From NCBI RefSeq assembly GCF_018327685.1, contig NZ_BNEL01000001.1, positions 5,208,001 through 5,272,000 on the forward strand: DNA of 64,000 nt, read 5' to 3'. The DNA comes from Streptomyces sp. TS71-3. Lineage in GTDB: Bacteria > Actinomycetota > Actinomycetes > Streptomycetales > Streptomycetaceae. The notes beneath the pieces are model-generated. The model worked only from the letters and a program-made list of their open reading frames with translations. It ran no database searches and had not been told where the DNA came from. Shown here in pieces: positions 49,020 through 56,062 of this stretch. The position numbers and the translations under genes were made by a program. Every line of letters starts with the position of its first letter. Position 1 is the first letter of the stretch.

Positions 49020-49841
49020 GTGAAGATCTGGCTCGACGGCGCGCTCCAGGACATCGCCTCCGCCCGTGTCTCCGTGTTCGACCACGGGCTGACCGTCGGT
49101 GACGGCATCTTCGAGACCGTGAAGTCCGTCGAAGGGCGGCCCTTCGCGCTGAACCGGCACCTCGACCGGCTCGGGCGCTCCGCGCGCGGCCTCGGCCTGC
49201 CGGAGCCCGACCGGGACGAGGTGCGGCGCGCCTGCACCGCCGTCCTCGACGCCAACCCCATGCCGCTGGGCAGGCTCCGCATCACCTACACCGGCGGGCT
49301 CTCGCCCCTCGGCTCGGACCGCGGCGACCAGGGCCCGACCCTCGTCGTCGCCGTCGGCGAGACCACCCGGCGCCCCGACTCCACGGCGACGATCACGGTC
49401 CCGTGGACGCGCAACGAGCGCGGCGCCCTCGCCGGCCTGAAGACCACCTCGTACGCCGAGAACGTGGTCGCACTCGCCCGCGCCCACGAGCAGGGCGCGT
49501 CCGAGGCGCTGTTCGCCAACACGGCCGACCGGCTGTGCGAGGGCACCGGGACCAACGTGTTCGTGGTCCTCGACGGGGAGGTCCACACGCCGCCGCTCGC
49601 GTCCGGATGCCTGGCCGGCATCACGAGGGCGCTGGTCGTCGACTGGGCCGGCGTGCGCGAGACGGACCTGCCCTTCGAGGTGCTGAAGGAGGCCGACGAG
49701 GTCTTCGTGACGTCGTCTCTCCGTGACATCCAGGCCGTGCACCGCGTCGACGACCGCGAACTGCCGGGCGCACCGGGCCCCGTCACGGCCAAGGCGATGC
49801 GGCTGTTCGAGGAGCGCGCCGGGGCCGACCTCGAACCGTGA
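49020..49841 (+). CDS. Class IV aminotransferase / aminodeoxychorismate lyase-like
   Basis: PLP enzyme of 273 residues, likely 4-amino-4-deoxychorismate lyase (folate path, p-aminobenzoate formation) or a branched-chain-type transaminase. Motifs: VFDHGLTVGDGIFETVK at the N-terminus, catalytic Lys in AGLKTTSYAENVVALA, and LCEGTGTNVFVVLDGEVHTP for PLP phosphate binding. GAAGGGA at 49006-49012 fits GTG 49020. The lyase call rests on context in relatives, where a chorismate gene lies upstream; that gene is not seen here, so the reaction is less certain. Confidence 0.85.
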   Translation: MKIWLDGALQDIASARVSVFDHGLTVGDGIFETVKSVEGRPFALNRHLDRLGRSARGLGLPEPDRDEVRRACTAVLDANPMPLGRLRITYTGGLSPLGSDRGDQGPTLVVAVGETTRRPDSTATITVPWTRNERGALAGLKTTSYAENVVALARAHEQGASEALFANTADRLCEGTGTNVFVVLDGEVHTPPLASGCLAGITRALVVDWAGVRETDLPFEVLKEADEVFVTSSLRDIQAVHRVDDRELPGAPGPVTAKAMRLFEERAGADLEP

Positions 49842-49918
49842 GCGGCCACGGCCATCCGGCGGAGGCGGTCGCGCCGCACGGGTGACGCGCGGGCCCGCAC
49901 ATGGGTAGGGAACCGTCC

Positions 49919-50743
49919 GTGACCACCACCCTGCGGCCGACCGAGCCGCTGCGACACGGCGCCGACGGAGGGTTGTCGCGCCACTACCAGGTGTGCGTGA
50001 ACAGCCGCCCCGTGGGTGCCCTGCACCTTGCGACCCATCCGGAGTTCGGCCCCCGGACCGCCGTCATACGCGACCTCCGCATAGCGGAGCCCGACCGTGG
50101 CCGCGGCCGGGGCGCCGTCGCCGCGCTCGCCGCGGAGGAGGTGGCCCGGGCCTGGGGCTGCACCCGGATCGAGACGATCGCCTCCGCCACCGCCGACGCG
50201 GCTCTCGGCCTCGCGGCCGCGCTCGGCTACCAGGAACGCGGCCGCCGCATGGACAAGACACTGGACGGGACGCGGCCGGCCCTTCCGGAGGGCAGCACGG
50301 CCAGGCCCATGACCGACGACGAGTACGGCCCCTGGCTCGAGTACCGCAAGCGCGCCTACGCGGACACCTGGATCCGGCAGGGCGTTCCGGAGGCCGAGGC
50401 GCGTGCCAAGTCGGAGGCCGACCACGCCCGCGAGCTGCCGCGGGGCCTGGCCACGGAGGGCGTCTCGGTGACGATCCTGGAGCACGCCGGGAAGCCGGTC
50501 GGCACGCTCTGGGCCGCCCGCAGGGGCGAGTCCGCGTTCGTGCTGAGCGTGGAGGTGGACGACGCGCACCGCGGCCGGGGCCACGGCCGCTCCCTGATGC
50601 TCGCCGCCGAGGACCAGGCGCGGTCCGCCGGGTTCGGGACCATCGGCCTCTTCGTGTTCGCGGGCAACACTCCGGCCATCAGGCTGTACGAGTCGCTCGG
50701 GTACCGGACGGAGAACCTCGGCCTGTACAAGCAACTGGTCTAG
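49919..50743 (+). CDS. Double-GNAT acetyltransferase
   Basis: A 274-residue protein with two GNAT halves. The N-terminal half has RDLRIAEPDRGRGRGAVAAL and ALGLAAALGYQERGRRMDKT; the C-terminal half, from about residue 130, has VEVDDAHRGRGHGRSLMLAA and LFVFAGNTPAIRLYESLGY. Only the second half has the textbook R-G-x-G-H-G acetyl-CoA loop; the first has R-G-R-G-R-G. Substrate unknown. GTG 49919 is preferred because GGGA is eight bases upstream; ATG 49901 is six codons earlier. Confidence 0.83.
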   Translation: MTTTLRPTEPLRHGADGGLSRHYQVCVNSRPVGALHLATHPEFGPRTAVIRDLRIAEPDRGRGRGAVAALAAEEVARAWGCTRIETIASATADAALGLAAALGYQERGRRMDKTLDGTRPALPEGSTARPMTDDEYGPWLEYRKRAYADTWIRQGVPEAEARAKSEADHARELPRGLATEGVSVTILEHAGKPVGTLWAARRGESAFVLSVEVDDAHRGRGHGRSLMLAAEDQARSAGFGTIGLFVFAGNTPAIRLYESLGYRTENLGLYKQLV

Positions 50744-50977
50744 CGAACGGGCCGGCGCAAGAGGGGGCCGGCGGGTCCGGGACGGTCCGGGCGGTCCCTG
50801 GAGGGCCCTGGAGGGCGCGTGGGCCCCGGTAGGCGGGCGCGGGTGGCAGGGGAGTGGGGCACGGCGCGCGGGTGACGGCAGGGCGCAGACGAACGGGAGG
50901 CACCCCTGGCGCGCCGGTCTGCTCTCCCGGGGCCTTGGCCGGCGGGCCGGGGCACCCATGGAGGGCCGAGCAGCCCG

Positions 50978-51499
50978 TCAGCCGCCCGCCAGCAGCCCGT
51001 CCGCGATCTCCTCGATCCGGGCCCGCAGGCCCTCCTGGCTCTTGCCGCCGTCCAGGCGCCGCCCGCCGATCATGTACGTGGGCGTTCCGGTCACCCCGAT
51101 CGCCTTGCCCTCCGCCTGGTCCGCGTCCACGGCGAGGATGTGCCGGCCGTCGACGAGGGCGGTGTCGAACTCCTCCGCGTCCAGGCCCAGTTCCCGCGCC
51201 ACCTCGACGAGGAACGGCTCGCCCTCGCGGCCGAGCTCGTCGACCCTGCCGAGCACCGCCTCCACGTAGGGCCAGCCCCGGCCCTGCTCCAGCGCCTCCT
51301 CGGCGGCCTGGGCCGCGGCGAAGGCGTGCCGGTGCTTGTCGAGGGGGAAGTGCCGCAGCCGCAGTTCGAGGCGGTCGCCGTAGCGCTCGCGCAGCGCGCG
51401 CAGGTCGCCGAGCGCGGAGCGGCAGTCGGGGCACTGGAGCTCGCACCAGACGTCCAGGACGGGACGTTCGGCGTGCGGTGCGGTCGAAGAGTCGTTCAT
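50978..51499 (-). CDS. DsbA-like thiol oxidoreductase (thioredoxin fold)
   Basis: A 173-residue protein with no signal peptide, so cytosolic. The active-site CPDC (Cys23, Cys26) follows PVLDVWCELQ, with a third Cys at 19; the helical insert and the cis-Pro loop GVTGTPTYMIGG complete the DsbA/FrnE-like fold. It probably reduces or isomerises disulphides or uses mycothiol. ATG 51499; convergent with the double-GNAT gene. The 234-base gap between them has GGAGGGCCCTGGAGGGCGCG-type direct repeats (50800-50819). Confidence 0.85.
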   Translation of the reverse strand: MNDSSTAPHAERPVLDVWCELQCPDCRSALGDLRALRERYGDRLELRLRHFPLDKHRHAFAAAQAAEEALEQGRGWPYVEAVLGRVDELGREGEPFLVEVARELGLDAEEFDTALVDGRHILAVDADQAEGKAIGVTGTPTYMIGGRRLDGGKSQEGLRARIEEIADGLLAGG

Positions 51500-51513
51500 G
51501 GGGCCCAGTCTCC

Positions 51514-51660
51514 CAGGCCGGGGCGGGCTCCTGCGCCAGGCCGGGGTGGGCTCCTGCGCCAGGCCGGGACGGGTTCCTGTTCCGGACCGGGAGGCCCTCC
51601 CGTTCCAGGCCGGACGCCTTCCCGTTTGCAGGCCGGGACGGCTTCCTGTTCCCGGACGGT
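51514..51660. repeat. 23-bp tandem repeat array
   Basis: Six to seven copies of a 23-base unit, CAGGCCGGGACGGGTTCCTG plus three bases, at 51514, 51537, 51560, 51583, 51606, 51629 and 51652. The period holds exactly while the sequence drifts. It starts directly upstream of the DsbA-like gene's ATG and lies in the promoter region it shares with the membrane protein at 51868. No gene in 51500-51867. Confidence 0.85.
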
Positions 51661-51867
51661 CACCCGTCCCGGGACCGTTCGCCCTGTGCGGTCGTCGCGG
51701 TGCGGCGGCGGTCCGCGCGCGCCCGGTGGAAGAGTCCGCCGGCAGGCCCTGGGGAGGACCCCGACCCGGAGTTCTCCCTGATGCCGTGTCGAAGGCGTGG
51801 CCCAGGGGAGCGGGCCGGTGCAGGATGGGAAGCGGTAGTCGCCCGCCGTGTGTCCCTGGAGGACAGG

Positions 51868-52344
51868 ATGTTTGCCGAGACCGTCTGTTCCGCCGTGTCC
51901 GCGGCAGGCCTGGGCATCGCGGTGGTGACCGCCTACCGCAAGCGCTTCCTCGCGGCCACCCGTATCGCCGCGTACGCCCTCGTGCCCGTCGCCCTGGTGA
52001 TGACGGGAGCCGTGAAGTGGCTCGCGCACACGGCGTTCAGCCCCACCGCCTGGGCGGGCTTCGGCGTGCTCGGCGTCGCCTGGCTGCTGTTCGCGACCAC
52101 CCGCTCCGTCGAACGGCGCAGGGGCGGCACGCGCAAGGAGCGCCGGGAGGCGAGGGCGGCCCAGCGGGACACGGTCGCCCCCGGGGCCTCCGCGCCCGCT
52201 CTGGACCCCTCGGCCGGCCGCGCGCCGCAGCCCAAGGGGCGCACGCCGCAGCCCCAGGCCAAGCCCGCCCAGGGCCGGTCGGGCGGCGGCGGTGCGGACG
52301 ACTTCAGCGACATCGAGGCCATCCTGAAGAAGCACGGGATCTGA
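51868..52344 (+). CDS. Small integral membrane protein
   Basis: A 158-residue protein with three hydrophobic segments in the first 80 residues (TVCSAVSAAGLGIAVVTAY, IAAYALVPVALVMTGAVKWL and AWAGFGVLGVAWLLFATT), then a basic, Pro/Gln-rich cytosolic tail ending DDFSDIEAILKKHGI. The acidic-plus-amphipathic C-terminus looks like a partner-binding peptide and is, from memory, conserved in relatives. GGAGG is five bases before ATG 51868. Function unknown. Confidence 0.77.
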   Translation: MFAETVCSAVSAAGLGIAVVTAYRKRFLAATRIAAYALVPVALVMTGAVKWLAHTAFSPTAWAGFGVLGVAWLLFATTRSVERRRGGTRKERREARAAQRDTVAPGASAPALDPSAGRAPQPKGRTPQPQAKPAQGRSGGGGADDFSDIEAILKKHGI

Positions 52345-52604
52345 GCGGACGGCCGAGAGCAGGCGGGTGGTAGGCGGCCTGGCCTGAGGCCGAGGAGCAT
52401 GCGCCCGGTGTCTGACCGGGCGCGTCGACCCGCTCCGCACCCCCACGCGCACCCGTGCGCCGGAGACCTCCTCCCACACGCCGTCCGTACTCGCCGCGAT
52501 CCGTCAGCATGACTGCCGCCGTGTCACGGAATCCGGCGAACTACCGCTCAATTCGGGCATGTTGATCGCCAGCGGCACCTGGCCTGCGACATCATCACCT
52601 CGAG

Positions 52605-52757
52605 ATGCTCGACACAACGCAAAGCGACGCTGCCCCGGTCACCGAGGAGCGGCGAGGCTGTCTTTTCGCCCTTTCCCAGCCACCCTTGATGATCTTCCTG
52701 GCGGTGATCGGCTGCCTGCTTCTTCTGGCGTCGCTGCACGATCTTTTACTGCTGTGA
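52605..52757 (+). CDS. TTA-containing micro-ORF, single-span membrane peptide
   Basis: A 50-residue ORF, short but protein-like. The head MLDTTQSDAAPVTEERRGC is polar; FALSQPPLMIFLAVIGCLLL then LASLHDLLLL is one membrane segment with a basic inside-positive flank. Codon 48 is TTA (52746-52748), the codon read only by the bldA tRNA in Streptomyces. The local base use is less G+C-rich than its neighbours. The ribosome binding site is weak (CGAG just before ATG), so initiation may be leaderless or poor. It lies 1.8 kb from ssgB. I do not recognise a family. Confidence 0.6.
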   Translation: MLDTTQSDAAPVTEERRGCLFALSQPPLMIFLAVIGCLLLLASLHDLLLL

Positions 52758-52884
52758 CCCGGCCCGGAGGCCCGCCGGTCCGGTCCGCAGTCCCCGTCCG
52801 ACCACCAGCCCGGGGATCCGGGGCCCCGAGGAGCCGCGGTAGCCCGGCTCGTCCCCGTGGCCCGGAGGAGGCCCCCAACCACCG

Positions 52885-53030
52885 GGAAGATCCTTCCGCC
52901 GCAGGAAGGTCCTTGAGCCGGAGGAGGGCCTTCGGCCCCGGAAGGTCCCGCACACGAAGGAAGGCCGCCGGTCCGAAGGCCGCCGGTCCCAGAAGATCCC
53001 GCAGTCCCAGGAAGGCCGTCATCCACCAGT
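52885..53030. repeat. Degenerate ~18-bp tandem repeats
   Basis: About eight units of 16-19 bases built on GGAAGGTCC-N8, including a perfect 15-base tandem pair GAAGGCCGCCGGTCC (52960-52974 and 52975-52989). It occupies the 360-base gap between the micro-ORF and the convergent CGNR gene; no gene seen there. Confidence 0.65.
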
Positions 53031-53117
53031 AGGGTCCTGCAACCCGAACGAGGCCCGACGCCGTGCTCCGGTCGCCACCGGAGCACGGCGGACAGCCGGT
53101 GGCCCGGAGCACCGGGA

Positions 53118-53675
53118 TCAGCCGGTGGCCTCCTTGCGCCGCGCACGGTAGGCGGCGACATGCAGGCGGTTGCCGCAGGTGCGGCTGTCGCAGTACCGGC
53201 GGGACCGGTTGCGCGAGAGGTCCACGAACGCGTTCCGGCAGTCCGGGGCCGCACAGCGGCGCAGCCGCTCCTGCTCTCCGGCGACCACGAAGAACGCGAG
53301 AGCCATGCCGCAGTCCGCCGCCATGTGATCCGCGACGGACGCGCCCGGGGCGAAGTAGTGCACGTGCCAGTCGAAGCCGTCGTGGTCCGTGAGCTGCGGC
53401 GTCGTGCCCGCGCCCGCGAGCAGTTCGTTGATCAGCTTGGCGGCGGTCCTGGCGTCGTGCGTCGCGAAGACCTCCGTGAACCGGGTGCGTGCCGCACGCA
53501 CGGCCGCGAGGTCACGCTCCGTGAGCGTACCCACGTCGCTGAAGTTGTGCTGGTCCACGAACGTGCGCAGGGCGTCCACATCCGCGAGTCCGTCGGCGGC
53601 GTCTGCGTCCGGTGCGGAGTTCACCAGATCGACAACGGCGTCAAGTGCACACCGGGTGTCGTGGGTAATCAGCAC
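53118..53675 (-). CDS. CGNR zinc-finger protein with ABATE domain
   Basis: A 185-residue putative regulator. The N-terminal ABATE-like domain runs to about residue 130 (VVDLVNSAPDADAADGLAD, then FVDQHNFSDV); the C-terminal CGNR zinc finger has CAAPDCRNAFVDLSRNRSRR and then YCDSRTCGNRLHVAAYRAR, giving four Cys ligands. Such proteins are thought to bind DNA and are linked to stress or metabolism. GTG 53675 follows GGGAG by six bases. Confidence 0.85.
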   Translation of the reverse strand: MLITHDTRCALDAVVDLVNSAPDADAADGLADVDALRTFVDQHNFSDVGTLTERDLAAVRAARTRFTEVFATHDARTAAKLINELLAGAGTTPQLTDHDGFDWHVHYFAPGASVADHMAADCGMALAFFVVAGEQERLRRCAAPDCRNAFVDLSRNRSRRYCDSRTCGNRLHVAAYRARRKEATG

Positions 53676-54159
53676 GTTTGCTCCCTGCCCCTCTGGATCG
53701 GGCCTGAGCCCGCCGATGCCCGCCGATGCTAGCGGCTTCGCGACACGAACGGCCGGGCACGCCCGATCGGTTCCCCGCAGGCCCTGGAGAGGCCCTGAGT
53801 GCTTCAGGGGCTGCTCCTGCGGGCCGGGACGGCATCCGTCCCGACGTCACCGTCGGGAGCGGCCCAGGGGGCCGGGACGGCGCCGGGACGCGCGGCGCCG
53901 GGAGGTGCGTGGTGCGGCGCCTGCCGAGGCGCGTCCCGGTGCGGCCGGGCGGCAGGGGAGCCGTGAGGCGCGGCGGGGCGGGCGCGCAGCGGCGCCGCCC
54001 CCGCGGATCTCCGCGGCGACGGCGCCGGTGTGTGCCCTATGAGGTTGTCGTGTGTCGTCGTGGTTCTCTTCTGGCGGTGGCTCGTGGCTCGTGTGTCGCT
54101 GGTGGCTTGCGCCGTCTCCCCGAGTCGGACGGCGCCGGGGGCTGATCCCGGCCCCTGGC
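53676..54159. other. 484-base gap between the CGNR gene and ssgB
   Basis: No gene supported. TAGCAT on the minus strand (complement of about 53727-53732) could be the -10 for the CGNR gene. The segment 54040-54115 is unusually G+T-rich on the plus strand and encodes a short hydrophobic frame that I reject as a gene. Confidence 0.4.
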
Positions 54160-54573
54160 CTAGCTCTCGGCCAGGATGTGGGACAGCTCCGTGTCCAGGT
54201 CGAAATGGCGGTGCTCCGTGCCTGGTGGCACGGCGGCGTCCGTTCGCTTCAGAAACGACTCCAGGGCTCGCGCCGGGGCCTCGAGCAGGGCCTCGCCCTC
54301 AGGCGAGCTCAGGGCGATGCAGACGACGCCCTGACCGTGGCTGCGGGACGGCCAGACGCGGACGTCTCCCGTGCCGGTCGGCCTGTGCAGACCCTCGGCG
54401 AGGAGGTCGCGGGCGAACACCCACTCGACGGTCTCCTCGGCTCCGGTGTGGAAGGTGGCGTGCACGGCATACGGGTCGGCCGTGTCATACCGCAGTCCCG
54501 CGGGGACAGGCAGTGAGGACTCGCTCGACACAACGAGGCGCAGGTGCAGCTCGCAGCTGACCGTGGTGTTCAT
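54160..54573 (-). CDS. ssgB: Sporulation protein SsgB
   Basis: SsgA-like (SALP) protein, 137 residues, matching the known SsgB length. It begins MNTTVSCELHLRLVVSSES, continues LRYDTADPYAVHATFHTGAE and WVFARDLLAEGLHRPTG, and ends ELSHILAES. In Streptomyces SsgB marks the division sites of aerial hyphae and recruits FtsZ for sporulation septation. ATG 54573 was chosen for this match. A sigma-H-like promoter is visible upstream, in line with the reported sigma-H control of ssgB in S. coelicolor. It is divergent from the PGPGW gene. Confidence 0.97.
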   Translation of the reverse strand: MNTTVSCELHLRLVVSSESSLPVPAGLRYDTADPYAVHATFHTGAEETVEWVFARDLLAEGLHRPTGTGDVRVWPSRSHGQGVVCIALSSPEGEALLEAPARALESFLKRTDAAVPPGTEHRHFDLDTELSHILAES

Positions 54574-54634
54574 AAGCGCCAGGGCCTTTCGCTCAGTGTG
54601 CGCTCGGGGATTCGCACGTCGGCGAAATCGACAT

Positions 54635-54658
54635 GCCACCTACGGTGCCGTTGTAAAC
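54635..54658 (-). promoter_or_regulatory. Candidate sigma-H-type promoter of ssgB
   Basis: On the minus strand GTTTAC (complement of 54653-54658), 12 bases and GGTGGC (complement of 54635-54640) approximate the GTTT...GGGTAT pattern of the SigB/SigH family. It would start transcription about 55 bases before the ATG. The spacing fits; the -10 match is partial. Confidence 0.4.
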
Positions 54659-54762
54659 CCCCTTGTGGGTTTTGAGTGTCTTTAGGTAGCTCGTACGGCG
54701 GAGTTTTGTTTGCCGGTGGCGTCCATTCCGGTGACTGGTTTCAGTCGGGTACGTTTGGTCGT

Positions 54763-55194
54763 ATGAATACGGGGAGTGACGAATTCCGGTCGGGTTCGAC
54801 CATGGCAGAAGAGCCGCCGGATCGTGGCCTCGGGTCGCGGGCGCCCAAATTCATCAAGGAGAGCCGGACCCTCCACCTGAGCTGGCGGGTGGGCGTCTTC
54901 GTCGTGGGCCTGGCCGTGGTCTGCGGCGGGGTGGTCCTGCTCCCGCTGCCGGGGCCGGGCTGGCTCGTGATCTTCGCCGGGGTGGGGATCTGGGCGCACG
55001 AGTTCGTCTGGGCGCAGCTCGTGCTGCGCTGGGTCAAACGCAAGGTCATGGGGGCCACGCGGCGGGCGCTCGCCCCCGAGGTGCGGCGCCGGAACACCAT
55101 CCTGACCTGCGTCGTGCTGATCGCCGCCGCCGCGGGCGCGGCCGTGTACGTCTGGAAGCTCGGCTGGACGCTGCCGTGGAACGCGGCAGGCTGA
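54763..55194 (+). CDS. PGPGW-motif membrane protein (TIGR02611 type)
   Basis: A 143-residue membrane protein with the signature LLPLPGPGWLVIFAGVGIWA (residues about 63-82) between membrane segments; WRVGVFVVGLAVVCGGVVLL precedes and ILTCVVLIAAAAGAAVYVW follows. A charged stretch (VKRKVMGATRRALAPEVRRR) lies between the last two. Function unknown; the family is common in actinobacteria. Start uncertain: ATG 54763, eight bases after a TACGTT that could be the -10 of a leaderless message, or ATG 54802. It stands between ssgB and a tRNA-Val. Confidence 0.82.
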   Translation: MNTGSDEFRSGSTMAEEPPDRGLGSRAPKFIKESRTLHLSWRVGVFVVGLAVVCGGVVLLPLPGPGWLVIFAGVGIWAHEFVWAQLVLRWVKRKVMGATRRALAPEVRRRNTILTCVVLIAAAAGAAVYVWKLGWTLPWNAAG

Positions 55195-55331
55195 CCACGG
55201 CCGTCCGCCCGCCCGTCCGCCTGGCCTCTGCCCCGCGCATTCCGCCCGGACTTCCGCGTCCGCCCGCCCCCGTGCCGTCCCGGGGTGGTCACGAGCACCT
55301 GCTGACATGCGGTAATGTTCTCCGTGCGTTC

Positions 55332-55403
55332 GGGCGATTAGCTCAGTGGGAGAGCGCTTCGTTCACACCGAAGAGGTCACTGGTTCGAACCCAGTATCGC
55401 CCA
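55332..55403 (+). tRNA. tRNA-Val (CAC)
   Basis: 72 bases: acceptor GGGCGAT/ATCGCCC, D-arm GCTCAGTGGGAGAGC, anticodon loop TTCACAC with CAC, T-arm CTGGTTCGAACCCAG, discriminator A; CCA not encoded. TAATGT at 55313-55318 is a likely -10. It differs from the copy at 59322 by one base. Confidence 0.95.
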
Positions 55404-55411
55404 TGGAATCA

Positions 55412-55448
55412 GGGTGGCGTGTCCGCGTTTCGCGTGGACACGCCACCC
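55412..55448 (+). terminator. Terminator of tRNA-Val (CAC)
   Basis: GGGTGGCGTGTCC (55412-55424) pairs with GGACACGCCACCC (55436-55448), followed by TTTTCG. A classic intrinsic terminator directly after the tRNA. Confidence 0.85.
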
Positions 55449-56062
55449 TTTTCGTCGCGTCCACGCTTTTCCGGCCTGCCAGCCACCACCGGCATTGTGC
55501 GCCCCTTGCATGCCCGTTGCATCCAGGCTCGCTCAGATGCCGGGCACCGGTCCCGGCGCACTCCCTCCGAGGGGTCATCGCCGCATGTCGCCGTCTTGGG
55601 GATGCGCTCATCGGACGCCGTCTGCGCAGGGCGTGCCGTCTGCTGCACCGCCGGCCGCGCCGGGGAGCGCGCTGCCCGGGCTGGACGGAAGACACCTCGT
55701 GGGGAGGGTGCGTACCGCCGTGCGGGGGATGTTGGAGGGGTTGCCCGCGTGGCGGCTTCAGCGAGTTCCCCGCGACGGCGGCACTCTTACGAGGGGTGGC
55801 GTTCCGCTGATTGGCGGATACGGTTCCTGGACCGTTGGGGGGATGGAGACTGACAGAACTTCACCCTTTGGGACCTGCTTTCGTCCATACGGACCCACGA
55901 TGGTCCGGTTCGCGTTTTCGCAACCCCGGCGATTTCCGTTCCAGCGGGTCGCATTCCGTTGTGCGCGGCGGTCGACGGCGCGTTCCCGGCGCCCGGCGGA
56001 AACGAAAGTCCCGGCATTGCGGAGGAATTCCGGAGAGCCGGGCCGCCGCAGCCGTCCACGCC
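55449..56062. other. 610-base gap of lower G+C after tRNA-Val
   Basis: No convincing gene on either strand. Local composition from about 55790 to 55970 is richer in A+T than the rest of the window (runs such as GTTTTCG and GATTTCCG). CGGACC (55890-55895) and GGTCCG (55902-55907) form an inverted repeat around CACGAT. I see no integrase or attachment-site copy, but a decayed insertion next to a tRNA is possible. Confidence 0.45.

Noticed and set aside
52639..53112. Minus-strand frame through the ~18-bp repeats, giving a periodic Leu-rich peptide
   Set aside because: The periodicity comes from the DNA repeat. It overlaps the TTA micro-ORF on the other strand and has no supported start.
54030..54150. 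Hydrophobic short frame in a G+T-rich stretch before ssgB
   Set aside because: No ribosome binding site, it runs on into the antisense of ssgB, and the hydrophobicity follows from the base composition.
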